A DNA stretch of 64,000 nt from contig NZ_BBQZ01000002.1 of NCBI RefSeq assembly GCF_000974805.1, positions 124,001 through 188,000 of the forward strand. The letters run 5' to 3'. Below the pieces are notes generated by a model. It worked only from the letters and a program-made list of their open reading frames with translations. It was not told the DNA's origin and ran no database searches. The translations under genes and the position numbers were made by a program. This stretch comes from Demequina salsinemoris. GTDB taxonomy: Bacteria; Actinomycetota; Actinomycetes; Actinomycetales; Demequinaceae. Shown in pieces: positions 51,757 to 60,662 of the stretch; positions within the stretch are counted from its first letter, which is position 1, and each line of letters starts with the position of its first letter.

Positions 51757-51762
51757 AGGGTA
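51757..51762 (-). promoter_or_regulatory. candidate -10 box (TACCCT) for leaderless yaaA
   Basis: On the minus strand TACCCT ends seven bases before the GTG start. Confidence 0.3.
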
Positions 51763-51844
51763 GCGCTGGACGGTAGCGGCGGCTGGCGCGTACGGCAGGC
51801 GTGGGACCGTGGTCCTGGGCGAGGGGCGATGGCGGCGCCCGCCA

Positions 51845-51858
51845 TTGGATCGTTTCAA
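51845..51858. promoter_or_regulatory. upstream LacI-type operator (imperfect)
   Basis: TTGGATCGTTTCAA keeps five of seven symmetric pairs, including the central CG, of the strong operator 91 bases downstream. The two sites flank the promoter, a layout that allows repression by looping. Confidence 0.45.
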
Positions 51859-51898
51859 CAGTCGTGCTCAGAGTTCGTGCAGCGAGTGCCACATCGAC

Positions 51899-51928
51899 TT
51901 GACAACCGGTTTGACTGTCGCGTTGAAT
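51899..51928 (+). promoter_or_regulatory. promoter of the transporter-rhamnosidase operon
   Basis: TTGACA (51899-51904), an 18-base spacer and TTGAAT (51923-51928). The operator that follows overlaps the expected transcription start. Confidence 0.6.
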
Positions 51929-51935
51929 GCAGGAC

Positions 51936-51949
51936 TTGAAGCGCTTCAA
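51936..51949. promoter_or_regulatory. LacI/GalR-type operator, perfect palindrome
   Basis: TTGAAGCGCTTCAA is a 14-base perfect palindrome with the central CG step that LacI-family proteins bend. It begins eight bases after the -10 box, so a bound repressor would block initiation. No LacI gene is in the window. Confidence 0.7.
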
Positions 51950-52000
51950 TTGCGAGGCGCGGCCCGCAGAGCAGCGGGAGCAACGGAAGAGGATTCAACG

Positions 52001-53305
52001 ATGAGTGCCGAATCAACAAGCAAGATCCCGGGCAAGGTCTGGTACCGCTCCGGAGTCGCAGGAATGGCGTCCTACCTCGATGCCGCCGCGATCATCTCCA
52101 CGGGTACGGCTCTGGTGCTGTACATGGACCCCATGGGGATCACGGAGGGGCAGGTCGGCCAGCTGTCCGCGATCCTGACGTTCCTCATGGCCCTCGGTGC
52201 GCTGGTCGGTGGCCGCCTCGCCGACATGTACGGACGCAAGCGCGTGTTCCTCGCGACCATGTCGCTCTACGTCGTCGGTGCCGGCATCATGGCTCTCGCC
52301 CCGTCGGTGACGATCCTCTACCTCGGCGTCGCGCTCCTCGGCTTCGCCGTAGGCGCCGACCTTCCCGCGTCGCTCGCGATGATCGCCGAGGAGGCGCCGC
52401 CGGAGCACCGCGGCAAGCTCATCTCGTTCTCTCACATCCTGTGGCTGGTCGGCATCCTCGCCTCGCAGCTTCTCGCCATGGTCATCGGCGGCATGGGGCA
52501 GGCCGGCGGCCAGATCCTGTACCTGCACCTCGTGATCGTCGCCGCCGCCGTCCTCATCCTCCGCGCGAGCCTCCCCGAGTCCCACCGATGGGCCGCTCAG
52601 CACGAGGCCGCTGCGGCCGCGCCGTCCGCCGAGCTGGGTCTCGGTGGCCTCAAGCAGCTCGTCAAGGGCCCGTACCTGTGGCCCATGGTCACCGTCGCGC
52701 TGTTCTACGCGCTCGTCAACATCGGCGCCAACACCGGTGGCCAGTTCACCACCTACATGTACGTCACGCTCGCCGGCTCCACCGTGTCCTTCGCCTCCCT
52801 GATCAGCTTCGTGACCTTCGGCATCGCCTTCGTCGCGACCTACTTCCTCATGAGGATCGTCGACGGCAGCAACCGCATGCGGTGGTTCAAGATCATGGCC
52901 GTCGCGTACGCGGTCGGCAGCCTCGTGCCCGCGATCTTCGGCGTCCAGGTGTGGTCGCTGGTGCTGATGGGCATCTTCTCCTCGATCGCTGGCGCCGTCG
53001 CCGGCGAGCCGATGTTCAAGGTGTGGGCCCAGGAGCTCATCTCCACCACCTACCGCTCGACCGCGCAGGGCTTCATGATCTTCTTCACCCGTGTGGTCGC
53101 GGCCCTGGTCGCGCTGTGGACGCCGACGATCCTCGCGGTGAGCCCGAGCGTGCTGTTCATCTTCGTCGCGGTGTGCATCGCGGTGGGTGGCCTGCTCGGA
53201 GTCTTCGTCATCGACAAGTTCCCGCGCGTCGCCGACGAGGAGGACTCGATCGACGCCCTCGAGGGCGCGGTCTCCGAGTCCGCGCCCGTGAACGAGGCCC
53301 TGTGA
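52001..53305 (+). CDS. MFS sugar transporter
   Basis: A 434-residue major facilitator with twelve predicted helices. The cytosolic loop signature GGRLADMYGRKRVF (about 69-82) and a matching PPEHRGKLISF loop (about 133-143) place it in the sugar/inositol porter or related MFS group. It probably brings in rhamnose or a rhamnose-containing glycoside for the enzyme encoded next. ATG 52001 follows GGAAGAGG. Its stop overlaps the rhamnosidase start as GTGA. Confidence 0.88.
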   Translation: MSAESTSKIPGKVWYRSGVAGMASYLDAAAIISTGTALVLYMDPMGITEGQVGQLSAILTFLMALGALVGGRLADMYGRKRVFLATMSLYVVGAGIMALAPSVTILYLGVALLGFAVGADLPASLAMIAEEAPPEHRGKLISFSHILWLVGILASQLLAMVIGGMGQAGGQILYLHLVIVAAAVLILRASLPESHRWAAQHEAAAAAPSAELGLGGLKQLVKGPYLWPMVTVALFYALVNIGANTGGQFTTYMYVTLAGSTVSFASLISFVTFGIAFVATYFLMRIVDGSNRMRWFKIMAVAYAVGSLVPAIFGVQVWSLVLMGIFSSIAGAVAGEPMFKVWAQELISTTYRSTAQGFMIFFTRVVAALVALWTPTILAVSPSVLFIFVAVCIAVGGLLGVFVIDKFPRVADEEDSIDALEGAVSESAPVNEAL

Positions 53306-55956
53306 GCCTCGTGTCGGGCCCGACTTCGACCGTCCCGGTGCTCCGCTTCGAGCACCGGGACGGTCCCGTCCTCGACCTCGGCGAGGAGCGGCCGCGACTG
53401 TCCTGGACCGGAGCAGACCCGTCGGCGCGCCAGGTCGCCTACGAGCTCGCCTGGTCCGTGACCACGCTCGGGGGCATGCGTCTGGACGACGGCGCGGTGC
53501 TCGTCGAGTCGTCTACGTCCGTGCTGGTGCCTTGGCCTGGCGCGAACCTCGCCGCGGGGACGCACGCGGAGGCTCGCGTCCGCGTGCGCGGCGCCACAGG
53601 GGAGTGGAGCGCCTGGAGCGAGCCCGCGATCGCCGAGCGCTCGCTCGCGCCCGCCGACTGGGTCGCGAGGCTCGTCGGCCCCGGCTACGAGGAGGAGGCC
53701 GAGGGCGACCGCACCCCGCCGCTGCTCCGCGCCGACTTCCACATCCCCGGGTCGGAGGTGCGCGCCGCGCGCCTGCACCTGACCGCTCACGGGCTCGTGC
53801 GCGCCGAGATCAACGGCCGCCGCACGACCGAGGACACCCTGCTTCCCGGCTGGACCCCCTACGCGGACCGCCTGCGCGTGCACGTCAGCGACGTGACCGA
53901 CCTGGTGCGCCCCGGCGACAACGCGCTCGGCGTCGCCCTGGCCGACGGCTGGTTCCGCGGCCGCTTCGGATTCGAGGGCGGCACCCGCGACATCTACGGC
54001 AGCCACGTGGGCGTGCTCGCCCAGCTGATCGTCGAGACCGACGAAGGCACGAGCGTCGTCTCCTCCGACGGGACGTGGCGCTCCGCGCCGGGGCCGCTGA
54101 CGCGGGCGTCGCTGTACGACGGCGAACGCTTCGACGCGCGCCTCCAGCCCGTCGGCTGGAGCGAGCCCGGCTTCGACGCATCGTCCTGGAGCCCCGTGGT
54201 CGAGCACGAGCTCGACCTGACCGTCCTCGCCGCCCCCGACGGCCCGCCCGTGCGGTGCACCGAGGAGCTGCAGCCCGTGTCCATCACGGCCGACGGGGAC
54301 GGCTGGCTGCTCGACTACGGCCAGAACCATGCCGGCCGCCCGCGCCTCGCCATCCCCGCGCTTCCCGAGGGCGCCGAGATTCGCATCCGCCACGCCGAGG
54401 TCCTTCAGGACGGGACACTGTGCACGCGTCCGCTGCGCCAGGCCGCGTCGACCGACGAGTTCGTCAGCGCCGGCGAGGCCGCGGTCTGGGAGCCCGACTT
54501 CACCGTCCACGGCTACCGCTACGCGCACGTCACGGGCTGGCCGGCCAAGCCCGAGCCGGCCGACATCGTCTCGCGCGTCCTGCACACCGACATGAACCGC
54601 GTCGGCTGGTTCGAATGCTCCGATCCGGCCCTCAACCGTCTTCACGAGAACGTCGTGTGGAGCCTCAGGTCCAACTTCGTGGACATCCCCACCGACTGCC
54701 CGCAGCGCGATGAGCGGCTGGGCTGGACCGGGGACATCCAGGCCTTCGCGCCCACCGCATCGTTCCTGTACGACGTGCAGGGGATGCTCGGCGACTGGCT
54801 GCGCACGCTGGCGTCCGAGCAGGAGCGGTACGGGACCGTGTCGGTGTACGTCCCGTGGATCCCCGGCGGCTTCTTCTGGAAGCCCGACCTGGACATCGCG
54901 GGCTGGGGCGATGCTTCGACTCTGGTGCCGTTCGCGCTGTACGAGGCGTCGGGGGACGAGGGCCTGCTCGCGCGGCAGTACGAGAGCGCGCGCGGCTGGG
55001 TCGAGCATGTCGAGGAGCTTGCGGGCGAGGACCGGATCTGGAACGGGAGCCTGCAGCTGGGCGACTGGCTCGACCCGACCGCGCCGCCGGACAACCCCAT
55101 GGAGGCCGTCACCGACCCGTACCTCGTGTCGACCGCCTACTTCGCCAAGTCGGCAGCCGTGCTCGCCGAGATCGCGCGCATCCTCGGCCACGAGGACGAT
55201 GCGGCCCGGTTCGGACTGCTGGCCGCCGAGGTCCGCGAGGCCTTCAACGCCACGTACCGACTGGACCTGGCAGGGGACCAGGACTCCTCGGCCGACACCC
55301 AGACGGCGTACGCCCTCGCGATCGCCTACGACCTGCTCGAGGACGATGCGGTCGCGCGGGCCGGCGACAGGCTCGCCGAGCTGGTGCGCGAGTCGGGCCA
55401 CACGGTCGCCACGGGCTTCGCGGGCACACCGCTCGTGACGTGGGCGCTCAGCGCCACCGGGCACCTCGAGGAGGCGTACGCGCTGCTGCTGAGCCACGAG
55501 GCGCCGTCGTGGCTGTCGACTGTGGACCGCGGGGCGACCACGATCTGGGAGCGGTGGGACTCGATGCTCGCCGACGGGACCGTGAACCCCGGTGACATGA
55601 CGTCGTTCAACCACTACGCGCTCGGCTCGGTCGCGAACTGGATGCATCGGGTGGTCGGCGGGCTCGCTCCCGCCGAGCCCGGGTACCGACGCATCCGCGT
55701 CGCTCCGCGTCCCGGCGGCGGGCTGACCCACGCCTCGTCCCGGCACGTGACTCCGTACGGCCTCGCGGACGTCTCGTGGATCCTGGACGACGCGTCGCTC
55801 ATCGTCTCCTTCGAGGTGCCGGCCGGCACCACAGCCGAGGTCGATATCCCCGGCCTCGCGGTCCGCGAGGCCGGTCCCGGCCGCCACCAGGCGATCGTGC
55901 CGCGCGAGGACATGGAGAGGGCGCTCGCCGAGGCATCCTCCGCGGCGGTCGCCTGA
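53302..55956 (+). CDS. GH78 alpha-L-rhamnosidase
   Basis: An 884-residue glycosidase that releases terminal alpha-L-rhamnose. Order: a beta-sandwich (about 10-115), two further N-terminal beta domains (to about 385), the (alpha/alpha)6 catalytic barrel (about 430-790) and a C-terminal beta domain. CPQRDERLGWTGD (about 470-482) carries the general-acid region Asp/Arg/Glu of GH78, and GATTIWERWDS the second acidic pair. No signal peptide, so it works in the cytosol on sugars imported by the preceding transporter. Start GTG coupled to that gene; a hairpin terminator follows. Confidence 0.93.
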   Translation: MSLVSGPTSTVPVLRFEHRDGPVLDLGEERPRLSWTGADPSARQVAYELAWSVTTLGGMRLDDGAVLVESSTSVLVPWPGANLAAGTHAEARVRVRGATGEWSAWSEPAIAERSLAPADWVARLVGPGYEEEAEGDRTPPLLRADFHIPGSEVRAARLHLTAHGLVRAEINGRRTTEDTLLPGWTPYADRLRVHVSDVTDLVRPGDNALGVALADGWFRGRFGFEGGTRDIYGSHVGVLAQLIVETDEGTSVVSSDGTWRSAPGPLTRASLYDGERFDARLQPVGWSEPGFDASSWSPVVEHELDLTVLAAPDGPPVRCTEELQPVSITADGDGWLLDYGQNHAGRPRLAIPALPEGAEIRIRHAEVLQDGTLCTRPLRQAASTDEFVSAGEAAVWEPDFTVHGYRYAHVTGWPAKPEPADIVSRVLHTDMNRVGWFECSDPALNRLHENVVWSLRSNFVDIPTDCPQRDERLGWTGDIQAFAPTASFLYDVQGMLGDWLRTLASEQERYGTVSVYVPWIPGGFFWKPDLDIAGWGDASTLVPFALYEASGDEGLLARQYESARGWVEHVEELAGEDRIWNGSLQLGDWLDPTAPPDNPMEAVTDPYLVSTAYFAKSAAVLAEIARILGHEDDAARFGLLAAEVREAFNATYRLDLAGDQDSSADTQTAYALAIAYDLLEDDAVARAGDRLAELVRESGHTVATGFAGTPLVTWALSATGHLEEAYALLLSHEAPSWLSTVDRGATTIWERWDSMLADGTVNPGDMTSFNHYALGSVANWMHRVVGGLAPAEPGYRRIRVAPRPGGGLTHASSRHVTPYGLADVSWILDDASLIVSFEVPAGTTAEVDIPGLAVREAGPGRHQAIVPREDMERALAEASSAAVA

Positions 55957-55968
55957 GCCGTCTCCACC

Positions 55969-56003
55969 CGAAGGCGGGTTCCTCTTCTTGGGGCCCGCCT
56001 TCG
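55969..56003 (+). terminator. terminator of the rhamnosidase operon
   Basis: CGAAGGCGGG and CCCGCCTTCG form a perfect ten-base stem with a 15-base loop, 12 bases after the stop. Confidence 0.8.
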
Positions 56004-56070
56004 CCGTGTGCCAAGCGCCGGGGAACGGGTCATCTCTCGAGTGCCTCGAGCCCGACGGCGTGCCTCCCTG

Positions 56071-56158
56071 GACGCTTTCTGACACAGGAGCGCGCGGGCG
56101 TTCCGCGTGTCGCGAGCGACACGCCGAGCGGAGCTCTCGCGCTGTGTCAGAAGGCGTC
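56071..56158. repeat. 88-base nested inverted repeat upstream of rnpB
   Basis: Outer arms of 17 bases (56071-56087 and 56142-56158) match in 16 positions, core TTCTGACACAG/CTGTGTCAGAA. Inside is a second perfect inverted repeat GCGTGTCGC-GA-GCGACACGC (56105-56124). No open frame fits it. It could be a cruciform-forming repeat, a small non-autonomous element or a regulatory RNA structure. Confidence 0.65.
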
Positions 56159-56192
56159 CGCGCTCGCAGCGTGGGCGCGGCGAACAGGCAGG

Positions 56193-56198
56193 TATCCT
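56193..56198 (+). promoter_or_regulatory. rnpB -10 box (TATCCT)
   Basis: TATCCT ends six bases before the mapped 5' side of the RNase P RNA P1 helix. Confidence 0.6.
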
Positions 56199-56204
56199 GG
56201 TCAC

Positions 56205-56578
56205 GCGGATGAGTTGGCCAGGCGGTCGCGTGATCCTTCGGGATCCCGAGGAACGTCCGGGCTTCGCAGAGCAGGGTGATGGCTAACGGCCACCCGGGGT
56301 GACCCGCGGGACAGTGCCACAGAGAGAAGACCGCCCTCGCCTCACGGCGGGGGTAAGGGTGAAAGGGTGAGGTAAGAGCTCACCGCGCGACCGGTGACGG
56401 GAGCGGCAAGGTAAACCCCACCCGAAGCAAGGCCAGACAGGGAGCGTTCGAGGGCTGCTCGCCCGATGCTCCCGGGTAGGCTGCTCGAGCCCTGGAGCAA
56501 TCCAGGGCCTAGATGGATGGCCGCCCCTCAGGCTCCGGTCTGAGAGACAGAACCCGGCGTATCGGCCAGCTCATCCGC
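56205..56578 (+). ncRNA. rnpB: RNase P RNA, bacterial class A
   Basis: The catalytic RNA that trims 5' leaders from precursor tRNAs. GCGGATGAG at the 5' end pairs with CTCATCCGC at the 3' end as helix P1. The universally conserved core is present: GAGGAACGTCCGGGC, CAGGGTGATGGCTAACGGCC, GACAGTGCCACAGAGA, the GGTAAGGGTGAAAGGGTGAG region, GGTAAACCCCACCCGAAGCAAG, and ACAGAACCCGGCGTA near the end. About 374 bases, normal for actinobacteria. The gene is the only one here on this strand between the rhamnosidase operon and the protease. Confidence 0.96.
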
Positions 56579-56599
56579 CCCACTCCCGACGCCGCGCTC

Positions 56600-56902
56600 C
56601 TACTGTCGCCAGTGCCGACGCGCCAGGCGCGTGTTGAGGTAGGAGACGAGGATCGTGACGCCTGTCAGCAGGTAGACGACCGTGAAGAGCTTCGTGATGT
56701 CCCGCGTCGGCACGAGATCGCCGAAGCCCACCGTCGTCAGCGCCACGGTGCTGAAGTACAAGGAATCGATCCAGCCCCAGTCCTCAAGCACGTGGTAGGT
56801 CACGGTCCCGACCACGAGCAGCAGCGCCGCCGCGAGCTCGAGGCGATGGTAGGTGCGGTCGTTCGGTCCGGTCTCCGACATTGCTTCTCTCGGCGCGGCC
56901 AT
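56600..56902 (-). CDS. two-helix potassium channel
   Basis: A 100-residue minimal channel: helix one (about 21-39), a pore loop DSLYFSTVALTTVGFGDLVPTRD with filter TTVGFGD (about 56-62) and helix two (about 71-87), ending in a short basic tail. Half the pore architecture, so four copies form a channel. The filter has GFGD in place of the more usual GYGD. A start at MSETGPND (56881) is equally likely. No regulatory domain is attached. The large channel at 46.9 kb is unrelated outside the pore. Confidence 0.82.
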   Translation of the reverse strand: MAAPREAMSETGPNDRTYHRLELAAALLLVVGTVTYHVLEDWGWIDSLYFSTVALTTVGFGDLVPTRDITKLFTVVYLLTGVTILVSYLNTRLARRHWRQ

Positions 56903-56995
56903 GGCTCCTCCGGGCGTCTCGCAGGGGTCTTCACACGTGAATGACGCTACCCGGGCGAGTCCGGCCCGTCCCGTTCGAGAGCGGGATCGGTCGAC

Positions 56996-59125
56996 TCAGC
57001 GTGCGGACGCGGAGGCGTCAGCGAATCCGGGGAGCGCTGCAGGGATCGCGTCGATCGGCCCCGGCCGGGCGAGCAGGTAGCCCTGGCCGTAGACGCACTG
57101 CGCGGTGCGTACCTCCTCGAGCTGAGCGGGGGACTCGATGCCCTCGGCCACGGTCGGGAGCCCGAGCGTCCTCGCGAGCCCGATGATCGCGTGCAGGAAC
57201 GCACTGTCGCCTCCGTCGGAGCCGACGGGGCTCACGAACGCCTGGTCGATCTTCATCATGTCCACCGGGAGGTCGCGCAGTCGGCTGAGCGAGGAGTAGC
57301 CCGTGCCGAAGTCATCGATCGCCACGCGCACCCCGTGTGCGCGCAGCGCGCTCAAGGTCGCGCGGCTGCCCTCCTCGAGGAGCAGGCCTTCGGTGACCTC
57401 GAGCACGAGGCAGGACGGCTCGATCCCCTGATCGTGGAGGACCATGACGACGAAGTCGGGGAAGGTCTCATCCTCGAGCTGGAGGGGGGAGACGTTGACG
57501 GTGACGAAGGCGTCGCCACCGGTGTCCTCGCGCCACCGCGCCAGCTCGGCGCACGCGCGCACGACGACCTGCTTGCCCAGCTCGTGGATGAGGCCCGCCT
57601 GCTCCGCGACCGGGATGAAGACCGACGGCGGTACGTATCCCAGCTCGGGGTCGGACCATCGTCCGAGCGCCTCGATCCCCGCGACCTCTCCAGACCGCAG
57701 GTCCACGATCGGCTGGAACGCGAGAGCGATCTCGCCTGCGGCGACGGCGCGCTGCAGCGCTTCCGCGAGTCGGAATTGCTCGACCGCTCCCTCATGCATC
57801 CCGGGCTCGTAGGTGGCATGGCGACCTCGGCCGCGCGCCTTCGCCTGGTACATCGCCAGATCGGCGTTGCGCAGCAGGGTCTCCGCGGTGTCTCCGGTCT
57901 CGGCGACGGCGATGCCGACGCTCGCGCCCACGATGACGGTGCCGCCGGTGAAGGGGATGGGCCGGCCGTTGAGGGAGCCCAGGATCCTGTCGGCGAGCGT
58001 CGCGGCCTCGGCCGCGCTCGCCTCTCCGAGCACGAGGGCGAACTCGTCTCCGCCCAGGCGTGCGGCCACGTCGTCCTCGCGGGTGCAGGCCTTGATCCTG
58101 CGCGCCGCGGCGACGATGACCTCGTCGCCGCTTGCGTGCCCGAACGTGTCGTTGACGTTCTTGAAGTTGTCGAGGTCGACGAAGAGCACCACGGGGCCAC
58201 GGTCGCCGTCGACGGACTTCGCGAGCGCCTCGTCGACCCTCTTGCGGAACAGACCGCGGTTGGGCAGTCCGGTGAGCGAGTCGTGGTGGGCCTCGTGGCC
58301 GAGCCTCGCCTCGAGGGACTTCTCCGGAGTGACGTCCAGGAGCACTCCTTGCATGATCAGCTCGCCGGCGTGGTTGTGCGTGACGATTGCGTCGTCGCGC
58401 ACCCACAGCGCGCTCCCGTCGCGGCGGAACATGCGATACGTCGCGCCGCGTCGCTCAGTCGACGGCCCCTCCTCCACCATGCGGCCCTCGATCTCCAGCA
58501 CGCCGTCCAGCGCTGCGGGATCGACCTGGCGATGCCACAGAGTGGGGTCGTCCATCCACTCTTGTGCGGTGAAGCCGAGCATCGCCTCGATCTGAGGGCT
58601 CACATAGAGCCATCGTCCGGACTCGCCGGGCTCCGCCGAGTACACGACCGCCGGCACCCGCTCGACGAGCACGCGGTAGCGCTCCTCCGCTGCGCGCAGC
58701 TCGTGCTCGAGGCGCTTGCGTTCGGTGATGTCGGTCGCGATGCCGATCTCGTAGGCGGGGGAGCCGTCAGCATTCCGCACGAGGGAGACGGTCAGCGCGG
58801 TCCAGATCCACTCGCCGTCCTTGCGCCTGAACCGTTTCTCCATCTCGAAGCGGTCGATCTCGCCGGCCGCGAGACGGCGCGAGTACTCGGCGTTGATCGG
58901 GATGTCGTCCGGATGCGTGTAGTCGGCCCACGACAGCGTCTCGAACTCCTCTGTCGTGTAGCCGAGCATGCGGTGCAGGACGCCATTGGTCATCGTGGTG
59001 CGCCCGTGCTCGTCGACGAGGCCGATCCCCACGGGTGCGAGCTTGAGGATCATCTCGAGCTGTGTGAGGCGCGCGACAGTCGCGTCGGCGTGCTCTGTCG
59101 CACGCTGTGCCTCCGACTCGCTCAC
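56996..59125 (-). CDS. PAS-PAS-GGDEF-EAL cyclic-di-GMP protein
   Basis: A 709-residue signalling protein without membrane helices. Two PAS domains (about 18-135 and 148-275), each followed by a PAC-like segment (RRKDGEWIWTALTVS; FRRDGSALWVRDDAIV), then GGDEF (about 280-440) with an intact RLGGDEFALVL (near 357), and EAL (about 455-700) with GIEALGRW (near 483), DDFGTGYSSLSRL and VAEGIES. Both catalytic halves look active, so it could make and break cyclic di-GMP in response to redox or small ligands. GTG start with GAGGAGG nine bases upstream. It may control adhesion, motility or the polysaccharide. Confidence 0.93.
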   Translation of the reverse strand: MSESEAQRATEHADATVARLTQLEMILKLAPVGIGLVDEHGRTTMTNGVLHRMLGYTTEEFETLSWADYTHPDDIPINAEYSRRLAAGEIDRFEMEKRFRRKDGEWIWTALTVSLVRNADGSPAYEIGIATDITERKRLEHELRAAEERYRVLVERVPAVVYSAEPGESGRWLYVSPQIEAMLGFTAQEWMDDPTLWHRQVDPAALDGVLEIEGRMVEEGPSTERRGATYRMFRRDGSALWVRDDAIVTHNHAGELIMQGVLLDVTPEKSLEARLGHEAHHDSLTGLPNRGLFRKRVDEALAKSVDGDRGPVVLFVDLDNFKNVNDTFGHASGDEVIVAAARRIKACTREDDVAARLGGDEFALVLGEASAAEAATLADRILGSLNGRPIPFTGGTVIVGASVGIAVAETGDTAETLLRNADLAMYQAKARGRGRHATYEPGMHEGAVEQFRLAEALQRAVAAGEIALAFQPIVDLRSGEVAGIEALGRWSDPELGYVPPSVFIPVAEQAGLIHELGKQVVVRACAELARWREDTGGDAFVTVNVSPLQLEDETFPDFVVMVLHDQGIEPSCLVLEVTEGLLLEEGSRATLSALRAHGVRVAIDDFGTGYSSLSRLRDLPVDMMKIDQAFVSPVGSDGGDSAFLHAIIGLARTLGLPTVAEGIESPAQLEEVRTAQCVYGQGYLLARPGPIDAIPAALPGFADASASAR

Positions 59126-59231
59126 GCCCTACCTCCTCAGCGCCGTGGATTGGCCTCCCCATCGACCGTCTCCGCGAGTGCGTGAGTATCCGGGGTCTCG
59201 ACCTCCTATCTTGCCGGTCCTGTCAAGAGGC

Positions 59232-59240
59232 GGACGATGC
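59232..59240 (-). repeat. GCATCGTCC motif copy, intergenic
   Basis: Complement GGACGATGC lies between the divergent GGDEF-EAL and protease genes, 99 bases before the protease ATG. Confidence 0.5.
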
Positions 59241-59330
59241 GGGACTCTGCGCAATCTCCCGGGTTCCTCCAAGCCGGTTCTTCGCAACGGAGAGTGAAGT
59301 AGAGGCAGGAGCAAACCTGAGGAGCACACG

Positions 59331-60641
59331 ATGACCATCGAGAACTGGCAGCTGCCCGAGCCGACGCCCACGCCCACCACGACGGCACGTGAGCCCTTCT
59401 GGCGCAGTCGCATCGGCCGCTTCCTGGCGCTGACGGGCGTCTCGACCCTCGCGCTCACCGGCGTGGGGCTCGCGTATCTCGAGTCCACGACCGCTTCCAG
59501 CACGACAGCGGCGTCGTCGACGGACTCCACCTCCGACTCCGGCACGAACGGCGCCACCTACGGCTACCCCGAGGGCGGGAGCATGACCTACGGCGGCTAC
59601 ACGTACGAGTGGCCGAGCGACGGCGGCTCGGCCTCGGGCGGAGGCACGAGCGGCACGACCACGACCGACTCGACCCAGGAGGATGCGACCACCGCCTCGG
59701 ATGACGAGTCCGTGGGGCTCGTCATCATCGAGACCGAGCTCGGCTACGAGGAGGCCTCCGCGGCGGGCACCGGCATCGTCCTCACGAGCGACGGCCTGGT
59801 CCTCACCAACAACCACGTGATCGAGGACTCCACCGAGATCCAGGTCACCATCGCGTCGACCGGCGAGACCTACACGGCGACCGTGGTCGGCACCGACGCG
59901 ACGAACGACGTGGCGGTCCTTCAGCTCGAGGGGGCCTCGGGCCTCACGACCGCGACCCTCGACGACGACGTCGACCCCGACGTCGGCGACGCCGTGACCG
60001 CGGTCGGCAACGCCGAGGGCGGCGGCGTCCTCATGGCTGCCGACGGCTCGGTCACCGAGCTCGAGTCGACCGTGACGACCTCCTCGGAGTACACGGTCGA
60101 GGGCGAGACCCTGGACGGCATGATCGAGTTCGAGGCCGACGTGGTCTCGGGCGACTCGGGCGGCGCGCTGCTCGATGACGAGGGCGAGGTCGTCGGCATC
60201 ACGACGGCAGCCTCGACGGGCCTCGCCACCACGGTCGCGTACGCCATCCCGATCGACGACGCGCTCGCGATCGTCGACCAGATCCTCGCGGGTGACGAGT
60301 CGGGCACGGTCGAGATCGGCTACCCGGCCTTCCTCGGTATCGCGATCTCCTCCGCCGGCACCACGACGTCCGGCACGCTACCCGGCCAGTCGACGGCCAC
60401 GACAACGACGGACGGCGCTCAGGTCGCCTACGTCTACGACGACACGGCGGCCGCGGCGGCGGGCCTGGTCGCGGGCGACACGATCACCGCGATCGACGGC
60501 ACGACGATCACGAGCGGCGACGACCTCTCGACCGCGATCTCGGGATATGAGCCCGGCGACTCCGTCACCATCACCTGGACCGACGCGAGCGGCGCGACCG
60601 AGTCGGCGACGGTGACGCTCGGCGAGGGCCCCGCGGTCTGA
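59331..60641 (+). CDS. HtrA/DegP-like membrane-anchored serine protease with PDZ domain
   Basis: A 436-residue protein: Pro/Thr-rich cytosolic N-terminus, one membrane helix (about 29-51), a Ser/Thr/Gly/Tyr-rich stalk (about 52-120), a trypsin-like domain with the complete triad His162 (TNNHVIE), Asp193 (NDVAVL) and Ser276 (GDSGGAL), and one C-terminal PDZ domain (about 340-430). It degrades or refolds damaged exported proteins. The protease domain is unusually acidic and lacks the common ANPFG loop, reading AVGNAEGG. Ribosome-binding site GAGGAG. Ends at a bidirectional terminator. Confidence 0.92.
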   Translation: MTIENWQLPEPTPTPTTTAREPFWRSRIGRFLALTGVSTLALTGVGLAYLESTTASSTTAASSTDSTSDSGTNGATYGYPEGGSMTYGGYTYEWPSDGGSASGGGTSGTTTTDSTQEDATTASDDESVGLVIIETELGYEEASAAGTGIVLTSDGLVLTNNHVIEDSTEIQVTIASTGETYTATVVGTDATNDVAVLQLEGASGLTTATLDDDVDPDVGDAVTAVGNAEGGGVLMAADGSVTELESTVTTSSEYTVEGETLDGMIEFEADVVSGDSGGALLDDEGEVVGITTAASTGLATTVAYAIPIDDALAIVDQILAGDESGTVEIGYPAFLGIAISSAGTTTSGTLPGQSTATTTTDGAQVAYVYDDTAAAAAGLVAGDTITAIDGTTITSGDDLSTAISGYEPGDSVTITWTDASGATESATVTLGEGPAV

Positions 60642-60662
60642 CCCGCGCCACGAACGACGACA

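Noticed and set aside
53050..56085. Roughly 1000-codon open frame antisense to the rhamnosidase
   Set aside because: Same artefact of GC-rich third positions; the composition is Arg/Gly/Val rich and the sense frame carries GH78 motifs.
55957..56204. Small gene upstream of rnpB
   Set aside because: Open frames follow the nested inverted repeat and are Arg/Ala rich; the region is better explained by the terminator, repeat and rnpB promoter.
58990..59330. Cyclic-di-GMP riboswitch near the GGDEF-EAL gene
   Set aside because: The leader is short and has none of the conserved GEMM-type core sequences.
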